A stretch of DNA of 64,000 nucleotides from Actinomadura oligospora ATCC 43269 (GTDB lineage: Bacteria; Actinomycetota; Actinomycetes; Streptosporangiales; Streptosporangiaceae): contig NZ_JADG01000012.1 in the NCBI RefSeq assembly GCF_000518265.1, positions 310,001 to 374,000 on the forward strand, written 5' to 3'. This document shows positions 16,563 through 26,542 of the stretch, piece after piece. Each line of letters begins with the position of its first letter. Position 1 is the first letter of the stretch. Below the pieces are notes generated by a model. The model made no database searches and was not told where the DNA came from. It saw only the letters and a list, made by a program, of their open reading frames with translations. A program made the translations under genes and the position numbers.

Positions 16563-17768
16563 GTGAGCCATTCCCGCCGTGCCGTCCCGTCCCCGTCCGG
16601 CCAGCCCGAGACCGTCGAGCTGCTGGCCGTCCTCGGCGACCCCGCCGACGTGCTGATGGTCGAGAAGATGCTGACCGAGGCCGGGCTGGACGTCGCGATG
16701 ACCGTCGCCTCCTCGGTGGACGAGGCGCGGCACCGCGTGACCCGCCGCACCCAGTGCATCCTGGTGGACCTGTCCGGCCCCGAGGACGACCGGCTGACCG
16801 GCCTGCGCCGGACGCTCGCGATGTCCGGGACGGCCGCGGTGATCGTGCTGACCGGCGTGGACGACGTGACCCTGGGCATCCGCGCGCTCGCCGCCGGAGC
16901 CGAGGACTACCTGGTCAAACAGGAGATCGACGGCCCGCTGCTGGCCCGCGCCGTCCGGTACGGGATCGAGCGGCGGCGCGCGGACGAGAGCGAGCGGCGG
17001 CTGGTCGAGGCGCGGCTGATGGCCGCCGAGAACGCCCGGCTGGAGCGCGGCCTGCTGCCCGTCCCGCTGATCGACGACCCGTCCCTGACGCACCACACCC
17101 GCTACCGGCCCGGACGGTCCCGGGCGCTGCTGGGCGGGGACTTCTACGACACCGTGCAGACCGAGGGCGGCGCCGTCCACCTCATGATCGCGGATGTCTC
17201 CGGGCACGGCCCGGACGAGGCCGCGCTCGGCGTCCAGCTGCGGATGGCGTGGCGGACGCTCGTCCTGTCCGGGCACACCGGCGAGCAGCTGCTCGGCACG
17301 CTCGACACCGTCCTCGGGCACGAGCGGCGCAGCGACGAGACGTTCACGACCCTGTGCATGGTCACGGTCGCCCCGTCCCGCCGGACGGCCCGCATGTACC
17401 TGGCCGGGCACCCCGCGCCGCTGCTGTTCACCGGCACCGGCCCGTCCACCCGGGTCGCCGCGCTGCCCGACTACGCGCACGGCCCGGCGCTCGGCCTCGT
17501 CCCGGACGCGGACTGGCCGATGACCGAGGTCGAGCTCGGCGACGCGTGGAGCCTGATGCTCTACACCGACGGCCTGATCGAGGGCCACACCGGGGACGGC
17601 TCGTCCGACCGCCTCGGCACCGACGGCCTGGTGGGGCTGGCGGGCGAGGCGTCCGGCCGCGGCCTGGTCGGCCGCGCCCTGCTGGACGACCTGGTCGCGG
17701 GCGTCGAGCGCCTCAACGGTGACACCCTCACCGACGACCTCGCCGTCCTCCTCCTCTCCCACCGCTGA
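16563..17768 (+). CDS. Response regulator fused to SpoIIE/RsbU-type PP2C phosphatase
   Basis: 401 residues from GTG 16563. The N-terminal REC-like domain is about 15-135: phospho-acceptor Asp in CILVDLSGPEDD, conserved Lys in AGAEDYLVKQ. The usual acidic pair near the N-terminus is reduced (VLGDPADV), so phosphorylation may be altered. A short linker helix (RRRADESERRLVEARLMAAENARLERGLLP) leads to the SpoIIE phosphatase domain (about 185-400) with metal-binding LGGDFYD, IADVSGHGPDEA, and LMLYTDGLIE. Such proteins dephosphorylate anti-sigma antagonists in partner-switching pathways controlling stress or development. No anti-sigma gene is nearby, so the partner is elsewhere. It is divergent from the ABC exporter. 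An upstream in-frame extension to 16509 is possible but less likely. Confidence 0.87.
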   Translation: MSHSRRAVPSPSGQPETVELLAVLGDPADVLMVEKMLTEAGLDVAMTVASSVDEARHRVTRRTQCILVDLSGPEDDRLTGLRRTLAMSGTAAVIVLTGVDDVTLGIRALAAGAEDYLVKQEIDGPLLARAVRYGIERRRADESERRLVEARLMAAENARLERGLLPVPLIDDPSLTHHTRYRPGRSRALLGGDFYDTVQTEGGAVHLMIADVSGHGPDEAALGVQLRMAWRTLVLSGHTGEQLLGTLDTVLGHERRSDETFTTLCMVTVAPSRRTARMYLAGHPAPLLFTGTGPSTRVAALPDYAHGPALGLVPDADWPMTEVELGDAWSLMLYTDGLIEGHTGDGSSDRLGTDGLVGLAGEASGRGLVGRALLDDLVAGVERLNGDTLTDDLAVLLLSHR

Positions 17769-17784
17769 CACCGATGCCGGGGCG

Positions 17785-17800
17785 TGTGACCCACGTCACC
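17785..17800 (+). promoter_or_regulatory. CRP-like box upstream of the first sdh operon
   Basis: TGTGA (17785-17789), six bases, TCACC (17796-17800) matches the CRP/FNR-family dyad TGTGA-N6-TCACA at nine of ten positions with exact spacing. It lies about 200 bp before sdhC and just after the SpoIIE gene end. Confidence 0.5.
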
Positions 17801-17812
17801 AGCGGTTTTATC

Positions 17813-17852
17813 TACTACAGCGCGTAGAGCATGATGTACTACGACCCGTAGT
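17813..17852 (+). promoter_or_regulatory. Two CTAC...GTAG dyads upstream of sdhC
   Basis: The first is CTAC (17815-17818), five bases, GTAG (17824-17827), preceded by TA. The second is ACTACG (17838-17843), three bases, CGTAGT (17847-17852), a perfect 15-bp palindrome. Their centres are 24 bp apart. Tandem dyads of this kind suggest a dimeric repressor. The TACTAC half-site recalls BlaI/CopY-class operators, but no such gene is in the window. Confidence 0.45.
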
Positions 17853-18001
17853 TCCCTTTTGTGGTGTGAAGTCCGACACTCCGCGTTGTCACCGAACGGT
17901 CACGAACCCCAGGTCGGACACGCCCCATAGCCAGCGGCTATCGAAACGAGTGCCACCATGACTTGGCCCTCTTTCCCCAGGCAGCCGTACGGTTCGGAGC
18001 T

Positions 18002-18691
18002 GTGGCTATAGCGAGTACTGCGATCTACAGATCGACCGTCGGCAAAAAGGCGGTCATGGCGGTGACAGGGGCGATCCTCGTCGGCTTCCTGATCGCGCAC
18101 ATGATCGGGAACCTCAAGATCTTCCTCGGCGCGAGCGACTTCGACCACTACGCGGAGTGGCTGCGCACGATGGGCGAGCCCGCCGTCCCCCGGCGCACCG
18201 TGCTGACGATCCTGGAGATCGTGCTCGGCGTGTCCGTGCTCCTGCACATGTGGTCGGCGATCTCCCTGGCACGGCGCGCCCGCGCGGCCCGCCCCGTGAA
18301 GTACCAGGGCAAGAAGAAGTCGAACGCGCAGGGCTACGCCACGCACACCATGCGGTACGGCGGCGTCGTCATCCTGCTGTTCGTCATCTGGCACCTGCTG
18401 GACCTGACCTTCTACGCCGTCAACCCCAAGGGCTCGGACGCCACGCCGTACGACCGGGTCGTCGCCGACTTCGACGCGTCCCGCTGGTACATCACCGTCT
18501 GGTACGTGCTCGCCGTGCTGCTCGTCGGCCTGCACCTGCGCCACGGCATCTGGAGCGCCTTCCAGACCCTCGGCCTGCGCTCGCCGCGCAACAACAACGC
18601 CCTGCGCGGCCTCGCCGGCGGCCTCGCCGCCGTCGTCACGATCGGCTTCATCGCCGTGCCGATCTCCGTCACCTTCGGATGGGTGAGCTGA
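18002..18691 (+). CDS. sdhC: Succinate dehydrogenase cytochrome b subunit (operon 1)
   Basis: A 229-residue membrane anchor with five TM helices (about 19-38, 65-87, 118-140, 165-187 and 205-225). It carries haem-ligand histidines in LIAHMIGNLK, LLHMWSA, VIWHLLDL and LHLRHGIWSA, the pattern of B-type (Bacillus/Wolinella-like) SdhC, which binds two haems and reduces menaquinone. RSTVGKKAVMAVTG is the usual start region. GTG 18002 is chosen because GGAG lies just before it and the family start is 10-15 residues ahead of GKK. A TTG at 17963 would add 13 residues. It stops two bases before sdhA. Confidence 0.88.
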   Translation: MAIASTAIYRSTVGKKAVMAVTGAILVGFLIAHMIGNLKIFLGASDFDHYAEWLRTMGEPAVPRRTVLTILEIVLGVSVLLHMWSAISLARRARAARPVKYQGKKKSNAQGYATHTMRYGGVVILLFVIWHLLDLTFYAVNPKGSDATPYDRVVADFDASRWYITVWYVLAVLLVGLHLRHGIWSAFQTLGLRSPRNNNALRGLAGGLAAVVTIGFIAVPISVTFGWVS

Positions 18692-18693
18692 CC

Positions 18694-20633
<1,940 letters not shown>

Positions 20634-20634
<1 letters not shown>

Positions 20635-21386
20635 TGAAGCTCACGCTGCGCATCTGGCGCCAGAAGGGCCCCCAGGACGAGGGCCGGATGGTCGAGTACG
20701 AGCTCGACGACATCTCCCCGGACGCCTCGTTCCTGGAGATGCTCGACGTCCTCAACGAGCGGCTGATCACCGAGGGCGAGGAGCCCGTCGCGTTCGACCA
20801 CGACTGCCGCGAGGGCATCTGCGGCATGTGCTCGCTGGTGATCAACGGCACCCCGCACGGTCCCGAGCGGATGACCACCACCTGCCAGCTCCACATGCGC
20901 AAGTTCAAGGACGGCGAGGTCATCGACGTCGAGCCGTGGCGGGCCCGCGCCTTCCCGGTCGTCAAGGACCTGGTGGTGGACCGGTCGTCGTTCGACCGCA
21001 TGATCCAGTCCGGCGGCTACATCACCGCCCCGACCGGCACCGCGCCCGAGGCCCACTCCGTCCCGGTGCCCAAGGCGGACGCGGACCACGCCTTCGAGGC
21101 CGCCGAGTGCATCGGCTGCGGCGCCTGCGTCGCGGCCTGCCCGAACGGCTCGGCCGCGCTGTTCCTCGGCGCGAAGGTCACGCACCTGGGCCTGATGCCC
21201 CAGGGCCAGCCCGAGCGCTGGGACCGCGTGGTCTCCATGCTCGAGACCCACGACGAGGCGGGCTTCGGCGGCTGCACCAACACCGGTGAGTGCACCGTCG
21301 CCTGCCCCAAGGGCATCCCCCTCGACGTGATCTCGAACCTCAACCGCGACTTCCTCAAGGCCACCGTCGGCGGCAAGAAGAAGTAA
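20634..21386 (+). CDS. sdhB: Succinate dehydrogenase/fumarate reductase iron-sulfur subunit (operon 1)
   Basis: A 250-residue subunit with the three-cluster pattern. [2Fe-2S]: DHDCREGICGMCSL plus a later Cys (TTTCQLH). [4Fe-4S]: ECIGCGACVAACPNG. [3Fe-4S]: GCTNTGECTVACPKG and the spaced Cys residues of that domain. It passes electrons from FADH2 to the haem/menaquinone site in SdhC. ATG 20634 shares one base with the sdhA stop, so it is tightly coupled. It ends 14 bases ahead of a strong terminator, closing operon 1 as sdhC-sdhA-sdhB. Confidence 0.95.
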
Positions 21387-21400
21387 CCGCGCGAGCACCA

Positions 21401-21442
21401 CGAGACCCCGCGACCGTTTCGGTCGCGGGGTCTCGTTGTTTT
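21401..21442 (+). terminator. Terminator of sdh operon 1
   Basis: A 15-bp perfect stem (21401-21415 with 21421-21435) with loop GTTTC is followed by TTGTTTTTC. It separates the two sdh operons transcriptionally. Confidence 0.9.
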
Positions 21443-21572
21443 TCGGAGCTCTATAGCGCAGCGTCCCCGGTGAGATGATCATGCCTCTCGGCACTCGTCT
21501 CGATTCTCTTTGGCCATAAATGCTGGTTATGGGTCGGGGGCGGGGTGATCTTGGATGTGGCGTCGGCGCGCA

Positions 21573-21616
21573 TGTGTGCAGGGTCACACGCTGCGGTGAT
21601 TGTTATGTGTGTCACA
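21573..21616 (+). promoter_or_regulatory. Two CRP-like boxes upstream of the second sdh operon
   Basis: Box 1 is TGTGT-N6-TCACA (21573-21588). Box 2 is TGTTA-N6-TCACA (21601-21616). Each matches TGTGA-N6-TCACA at nine of ten positions, centres 28 bp apart. A possible -10 TAGGGT follows at 21634-21639. The rest of the 336-bp gap holds the operon 1 terminator and an AT-richer stretch (21480-21540) with no feature I can name. Confidence 0.55.
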
Positions 21617-21722
21617 GTCGCGCGACCGTGGCGTAGGGTCACATCCCCCGAAGGCGCGAGATCGGGGAACCCACCCAGCGGGGGGCGACCAGACCCCCGA
21701 CCCGAGCTCAGGAGAGCGATCG

Positions 21723-22553
21723 ATGAGCACAGTGGAGGCGCCGGGCAAGACGCGCGCCCAGATCAGGGAGCGCACGCTCAGGCGGGACGACTGGCGCGTC
21801 TATCCGATCACCACGCTGGTGATCTTCACGGCCTGGGTGGTGTACGCGACCATCCGCGCGTTCTGGGGGGCCGCGTTCTACGTCCCCCAGTACCACTACC
21901 TGACGCCGTTCTACTCGCCCTGCCTCAACGAGATCTGCAGCAACGTCAGCGCGAACGGGCACACCGGGGACGCCGCGGAGTTCGGCACGTTCCTGCCGGC
22001 CTCGACGCGCGGCTGGATCCCGTTCGCCGCGATCTCGCTGCCGTTCCTGCTGCTGTTCCGGCTGACCTGCTACTACTACCGCAAGGCGTACTACCGGTCG
22101 TTCTGGGCGTCCCCGCCCGCGTGCGGCGTCAGCGAGCCGCACGGCAAGTACACCGGTGAGCGGCGGTTCCCGCTGGTCGGCCAGAACCTGCACCGCTACT
22201 TCTGGATGGCCGCGTTCCTGATCTCCCTGGTCAACACCTGGGACGCGGTCCGCGCCTTCCACGGCAAGGACGGCGGGTTCGGCATCGGGCTCGGCACCCT
22301 GGTCCTGCTCGCCAACGTCGTCCTGCTGTGGATGTACACCCTGTCGTGCCACTCCTGCCGACACATCGTCGGCGGACGGTTGAAGAACTTCTCCAAGCAC
22401 CCCGTCCGGTACTGGATGTGGGGGCAGGTCTCGAAGATCAACCAGAACCACGGCAGGTACGCGCTGATCACGCTCGGATCGCTGGTCGCGGCGGATCTCT
22501 ACGTGGCGCTGGTCTCCAGCGGAACCATCTCCGACCTGCGATTCTTCAACTGA
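21723..22553 (+). CDS. Membrane anchor subunit of second succinate dehydrogenase/fumarate reductase-type complex
   Basis: 276 residues with five TM helices (about 25-45, 97-117, 160-180, 190-212 and 240-262). Possible haem-ligand histidines or metal-site Cys/His lie in QYHYLTPFYSPCLNEIC, NLHRYFW and CHSCRHIVGG. It has no close resemblance to the operon 1 SdhC. Its role as anchor is deduced from topology and from lying directly before the flavoprotein and iron-sulfur genes. ATG 21723 has AGGAG at 21710; an in-frame start at 21600 would run through the CRP boxes and is rejected. An 11-base gap leads to the flavoprotein gene. Confidence 0.8.
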   Translation: MSTVEAPGKTRAQIRERTLRRDDWRVYPITTLVIFTAWVVYATIRAFWGAAFYVPQYHYLTPFYSPCLNEICSNVSANGHTGDAAEFGTFLPASTRGWIPFAAISLPFLLLFRLTCYYYRKAYYRSFWASPPACGVSEPHGKYTGERRFPLVGQNLHRYFWMAAFLISLVNTWDAVRAFHGKDGGFGIGLGTLVLLANVVLLWMYTLSCHSCRHIVGGRLKNFSKHPVRYWMWGQVSKINQNHGRYALITLGSLVAADLYVALVSSGTISDLRFFN

Positions 22554-22564
22554 GGTAACCCCTG

Positions 22565-24556
22565 ATGACCGAAATCGAGAGGCACGCCTGCGACGTCGTC
22601 GTGATCGGCGCGGGCGGTGCGGGACTGCGCGCGGCGATCGAGGCGCGGCTCCAGGGCAAGAAGGTCGCCGTCATCTCCAAGTCGCTGTTCGGCAAGGCGC
22701 ACACGGTGATGGCCGAGGGCGGCGCGGCGGCCGCCATGGGCAACGTGAACCCGAACGACAACTGGCAGGTGCACTTCCGCGACACCATGCGCGGCGGGAA
22801 GTTCCTGAACAACTGGCGGATGGCCGAGCTGCACGCCAAGGAGGCCCCGGACCGGGTCTGGGAGCTCGAGGCGTGGGGCGCGCTGTTCGACCGCACCAAG
22901 GACGGCAGGATCTCGCAGCGCAACTTCGGCGGGCACGAGTACCCCCGGCTCGCGCACGTCGGCGACCGCACCGGCCTGGAGATGATCCGGACGCTGCAGC
23001 AGAAGGTCGTCGCGATGCAGCAGGACGACCACCGCGAGCACGGCGACTACGAGGCGCGGATCAAGGTCTGGGCCGAGACCACCGTGACCCGCCTGCTGAA
23101 GGACGGCGACGGGCGGATCTGCGGCGTGTTCGCCTACGTCCGCGAGACCGGGACGTTCGTGGTGTTCGAGGCCCCGGCCGTCGTGCTGGCCACCGGCGGC
23201 ATCGGCAAGGCGTTCAAGGTGACGTCCAACTCGTGGGAGTACACCGGCGACGGGCACGCGCTGGCGCTGCTCGCCGGGGCGTCGCTGCTGAACATGGAGT
23301 TCGTCCAGTTCCACCCGACCGGGATGGTCTGGCCGCCGTCGGTGAAGGGCCTGCTGGTCACCGAGTCGGTGCGCGGCGACCGGGGCGTGCTGCGCAACTC
23401 CGACGGCAAGCGGTTCATGTTCGACTACATCCCCGAGGTCTTCCGCGACAAGTACGCGACGACCGAGGAGGAGGGCGACCGCTGGTACGACGACCCGGAC
23501 AACAACCGCCGTCCGCCGGAGCTGCTGCCGCGTGACGAGGTCGCGCGGGCGATCAACTCCGAGGTGAAGGCGGGGCGCGGGTCGCCGCACGGCGGCGTGT
23601 TCCTCACGGTCGTCGACCGGATGCCCGGCGGCGCGGAGGAGATCCGGCGGCGGCTGCCGTCGATGTACCACCAGTTCAAGGAGCTGGCGGACGTCGATAT
23701 CACGGCCGAGCCGATGGAGGTCGGGCCGACCTGCCACTACGTCATGGGCGGCATCGAGGTCGACCCGGACACGGGCGCGGCGCTCGTGCCGGGCCTGTTC
23801 GCGGCGGGCGAGTGCTCGGGCGGCATGCACGGCTCGAACCGGCTCGGCGGCAACTCGCTGTCGGACCTGCTGGTCTTCGGACGGCGGGCCGGGCTCGGGG
23901 CCGTCGAGTACATCGACGGGCTGGCGGCGCGTCCCGCCGTCCCGGACGCGGAGGTCGCGGCGGCGTCGGCGGAGGCGCTCGCCCCGTTCGGCCGTCCGGA
24001 CGGCGAGAACCCGTACGCGGTCCACTCCGAGTTGCAGATGACGATGAACGACCTGGTCGGCATCATCCGCACCGAGTCGGAGCTGGCGGAGGCGCTGGAG
24101 AGGCTCGACGCGCTGCGCCCGCGGGTCGCGAAGGTCGGCGTCACGCCGGTCGGGGTCGGCGCGGGCGACGGCCGCGGCTACCACCCGGGCTGGCACCTGT
24201 CCCTCGACCTGCGGAACATGCTGCTGGTCTCGGAGGCGGTCGCGCGGGCGGCGCTCGAACGGCAGGAGAGCCGAGGCGGGCACACCCGGGACGACTACCC
24301 GGTCATGTCGGCCGACTGGCGCAAGGTGAACCTGGTGTGCCGGTTGTCCGGCGACGCGTCCGACCCGGTGACGGGGGCGCGCGTGGACCTGCGCCGCCAG
24401 CCGATGGATCCGATGCGGACCGATCTGATCGGCCTGTTCGAGACCGACGAGCTGAAGAAGTACCTCACCGCGGCCGAGCTGCCCGGCGGCGACCCGGAGG
24501 CGGCCGCGTCGGACCCGGCGGCGGGCGAGGCGGCAGGCGAGGAGGGCGAGCAGTGA
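22565..24556 (+). CDS. Fumarate reductase/succinate dehydrogenase flavoprotein subunit (operon 2)
   Basis: 663 residues. The FAD motif is VVVIGAGGAGLRAAIEA (residues 11-27), the FAD-linking segment KAHTVMAEGGAAAAMG, and the active-site region VQFHPTGMVWPPS. RGDRGVLRN and PTCHYVMGGIEVD supply the substrate His/Arg, and GECSGGMHGSNRLGGNSLSD ends the FAD domain. The C-terminal helical domain is standard, with an acidic Ala-rich tail. It belongs to a different branch from the operon 1 SdhA (HTVMAEGG against HSIAAQGG), so the pair is not a recent duplication. Direction (succinate oxidation or fumarate reduction) cannot be read from sequence. The stop overlaps the next start (GTGA). Confidence 0.92.
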   Translation: MTEIERHACDVVVIGAGGAGLRAAIEARLQGKKVAVISKSLFGKAHTVMAEGGAAAAMGNVNPNDNWQVHFRDTMRGGKFLNNWRMAELHAKEAPDRVWELEAWGALFDRTKDGRISQRNFGGHEYPRLAHVGDRTGLEMIRTLQQKVVAMQQDDHREHGDYEARIKVWAETTVTRLLKDGDGRICGVFAYVRETGTFVVFEAPAVVLATGGIGKAFKVTSNSWEYTGDGHALALLAGASLLNMEFVQFHPTGMVWPPSVKGLLVTESVRGDRGVLRNSDGKRFMFDYIPEVFRDKYATTEEEGDRWYDDPDNNRRPPELLPRDEVARAINSEVKAGRGSPHGGVFLTVVDRMPGGAEEIRRRLPSMYHQFKELADVDITAEPMEVGPTCHYVMGGIEVDPDTGAALVPGLFAAGECSGGMHGSNRLGGNSLSDLLVFGRRAGLGAVEYIDGLAARPAVPDAEVAAASAEALAPFGRPDGENPYAVHSELQMTMNDLVGIIRTESELAEALERLDALRPRVAKVGVTPVGVGAGDGRGYHPGWHLSLDLRNMLLVSEAVARAALERQESRGGHTRDDYPVMSADWRKVNLVCRLSGDASDPVTGARVDLRRQPMDPMRTDLIGLFETDELKKYLTAAELPGGDPEAAASDPAAGEAAGEEGEQ

Positions 24557-25323
24557 GCTACCAGGCCAAGTTCCGGGTGTGGCGCGGCGACGAGGGCCGC
24601 GGCGAGCTGACCGACTACACGGTCGAGGTGAACGAGGGCGAGGTCGTCCTCGACATCATCCACCGGCTGCAGGCGACGCAGGCCCCCGACCTCGCCGTCC
24701 GGTGGAACTGCAAGGCGGGCAAGTGCGGCTCGTGCTCGGCGGAGGTCAACGGCATGCCGCGGCTGCTGTGCATGACCCGGATGTCCACCTTCGAGCCGGA
24801 CGAGGTCGTCACGGTCACGCCCGTCCGCACCTTCCCGGTCATCCGGGACCTGGTGACGGACGTGTCGTTCAACTACGAGAAGGCGCGGCAGATCCCGGCG
24901 TTCGACCCGGGCGAGACCAAGCCGGGCGAGTTCCGGATGCAGCAGATGGACGTGGAGCGCTCGCAGGAGTTCCGCAAGTGCATCGAGTGCTTCCTGTGCA
25001 ACAACGTCTGCCACGTGATCCGCGACCACGAGGAGAACAAGCCGGAGTTCGCCGGGCCGCGGTTCCTGATGCGGATCGCCGAGCTGGAGATGCACCCGGC
25101 GGACGAGGCGGACCGCCGGAACATCGCCCAGGACGACCACGGCCTCGGTTTCTGCAACATCACCAAGTGCTGCACCGAGGTCTGTCCCGAGCACATCAAG
25201 ATCACTGACAACGCGCTGATCCCGATGAAGGAGCGCGTCGTCGGCCGCCGCTACGACCCGGTCGTCTGGCTCGGCTCGAAGCTCGGCATCGTGAAGAAGG
25301 GCCAGGACACGCCGTCCGCGTGA
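24553..25323 (+). CDS. Fumarate reductase/succinate dehydrogenase iron-sulfur subunit (operon 2)
   Basis: 256 residues from GTG 24553, overlapping the flavoprotein stop by four bases. [2Fe-2S]: WNCKAGKCGSCSAE plus LLCMTRM. [4Fe-4S]: FRKCIECFLCNNVCHV. [3Fe-4S]: GFCNITKCCTEVCPEHIKI. The cluster spacing and the CIECFLC...CCTEVCPEHI wording differ clearly from SdhB of operon 1. It carries electrons between the flavoprotein and the 276-residue anchor. A terminator follows 12 bases after the stop, so operon 2 is anchor-flavoprotein-FeS. Confidence 0.93.
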   Translation: MSYQAKFRVWRGDEGRGELTDYTVEVNEGEVVLDIIHRLQATQAPDLAVRWNCKAGKCGSCSAEVNGMPRLLCMTRMSTFEPDEVVTVTPVRTFPVIRDLVTDVSFNYEKARQIPAFDPGETKPGEFRMQQMDVERSQEFRKCIECFLCNNVCHVIRDHEENKPEFAGPRFLMRIAELEMHPADEADRRNIAQDDHGLGFCNITKCCTEVCPEHIKITDNALIPMKERVVGRRYDPVVWLGSKLGIVKKGQDTPSA

Positions 25324-25335
25324 CCTCGTCGTGGG

Positions 25336-25372
25336 AACGGCCGCCGGTGCACTCACCGGCGGCCGTTTCTTG
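25336..25372 (+). terminator. Terminator of sdh operon 2
   Basis: AACGGCCGCCGGTG (25336-25349), four-base loop, CACCGGCGGCCGTT (25354-25367), then TCTTGTT. The stem is a perfect 14 bp. Confidence 0.9.
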
Positions 25373-25697
25373 TTGGACCAGGCCGCAGGAGGGGCGTTCG
25401 AGGGGGCGCGGGGCGGGGTGGCGTCACGCGAATGTCACCGTCCGGTGAGCTGCGTGGCGGGGGGTCCGGCGGACGGGGGCGGCGATGACGGCGGGCGGCG
25501 TGCCCCCGTCACCGCCGCCCGTCGCCACCGCCGTTCCCCGCGAACGCCGTCGGCCACCGTGACAACTGGGCCACCGTGCCGCGCTCCACCCTCGCTCGAA
25601 CAAAGCGCGGTGAATAGGTAGAAGTACACAGAACGGGCACTTGATTTGTTCTACCGTCGTGGGTCCCCCGAGGGCGTCCGCGACTTAGCGTGGAGGC
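25373..25697 (+). promoter_or_regulatory. Control region upstream of the Crp/Fnr gene
   Basis: A 325-bp non-coding stretch. It holds a dyad TCACCG-TC-CGGTGA at 25435-25448 and two CCACCGTG copies near 25552 and 25570. An AT-rich tract (25610-25655) is probably the promoter. A TAGCGT at 25686-25691, six bases before the ATG, would give a leaderless message, but no matching -35 is evident. The dyad is not a CRP-type box, so autoregulation is not obvious. Confidence 0.4.
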
Positions 25698-26381
25698 ATG
25701 ACCGCCTTGGAGCCGGGCTCCTTCCTCGCCGAACTCACCCCCGCCGAGCGGACCGACCTCGAGTCCCGCGGGGGCGTGCGGACCTTCGACCGTGGAGAGA
25801 TGCTGTTCCACGAGGGTGAGGACGGCGTGTGGGTGGCGGTGCTGCTGGCCGGACGCGTCAAGGCGTACTCCACGCGTGAGCAGGGCGGCGAGGCGGTCCT
25901 CGGCGTCCGGGGGCCGGGTTCGCTGCTCGGCGAGGTCGCGGCGATCGACGAGCTGCCGCGGTCGGCGTCGGTGAAGACGCTGGAGCCCGCGCGGGCGCTG
26001 GCGGTCACCACCGCGGACTTCCGCGCCTACCTGGCCTCGAACCCGCGCGTCTCGTTCATCATCATGAAGATGCTGTGCCAGCGATGGCGCGAGGCGGACC
26101 GCGGCCGGGTCGAGTTCGGCATGTTCGACGCGACCGGACGCGTCGCGCAGCGGCTGGTCGAGCTGGCCGAACGGTTCGGCGTCCCGTACACGGGCGTGAA
26201 CGGCGCGAGCGTCCAGATCACGTTGAGCCTGACGCAGGAGGAGCTGGCCGGATGGGTCGGCGCGTCCCGCGAGGCGGTCAGCAAGGCGCTGCGCACCCTG
26301 CGCCGCCACGGATGGATCGAGACGGGACGGCGCAGCGTCATCGTCCACGACATCCAGGCCCTCCGCCGCCACGCCCGCTGA
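25698..26381 (+). CDS. Crp/Fnr family transcriptional regulator
   Basis: 227 residues: an N-terminal cyclic-nucleotide-binding fold (about 8-125, with GPGSLLGEVAAIDELPRSASVKTLEPARALAV in phosphate-cassette position), a dimer helix (about 128-155), and a C-terminal winged HTH (HTH_Crp, about 160-220). The recognition helix reads SREAVSKALRTL. The Arg-Glu pair matches CRP R180/E181, with Lys for R185, predicting GTGA half-sites. The cassette RSASVKTLE resembles but does not exactly match the cAMP-binding R-S-A; there are no Fnr-type cysteines, so oxygen sensing through a cluster is unlikely. It lies right after the two sdh operons, both of which carry TGTGA-N6-TCACA-like boxes. Confidence 0.9.
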   Translation: MTALEPGSFLAELTPAERTDLESRGGVRTFDRGEMLFHEGEDGVWVAVLLAGRVKAYSTREQGGEAVLGVRGPGSLLGEVAAIDELPRSASVKTLEPARALAVTTADFRAYLASNPRVSFIIMKMLCQRWREADRGRVEFGMFDATGRVAQRLVELAERFGVPYTGVNGASVQITLSLTQEELAGWVGASREAVSKALRTLRRHGWIETGRRSVIVHDIQALRRHAR

Positions 26382-26527
26382 CACGAACCGCCGTCCGGGC
26401 GGGAATGCAGGACGCCGCGTCCGGGGGACCCGCTTTCCCGAAGTGATCATCCCCCTCGGGGAGGCCGGGCCGGGGGGGTGGGGCGTGTCGGGTCGGGTCG
26501 GGCGGCGGGTCGTGGACGGGCTGCCCC

Positions 26528-26542
26528 TACCCTGTGAGCGTG
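26528..26542 (+). promoter_or_regulatory. Leaderless start of the LysR gene
   Basis: A -10 element TACCCT (26528-26533) is followed after six bases by GTG 26540. Transcription would begin at the start codon itself. This decides for GTG 26540 over GTG 26534. Confidence 0.55.

Noticed and set aside
16374..17771. 466-codon extension ahead of ABC half A
   Set aside because: It is antisense to the SpoIIE phosphatase; the exporter homology begins after GTG 16373.
17958..18011. ATG 17958 as the sdhC start
   Set aside because: It is in another frame and meets a stop after 17 codons.
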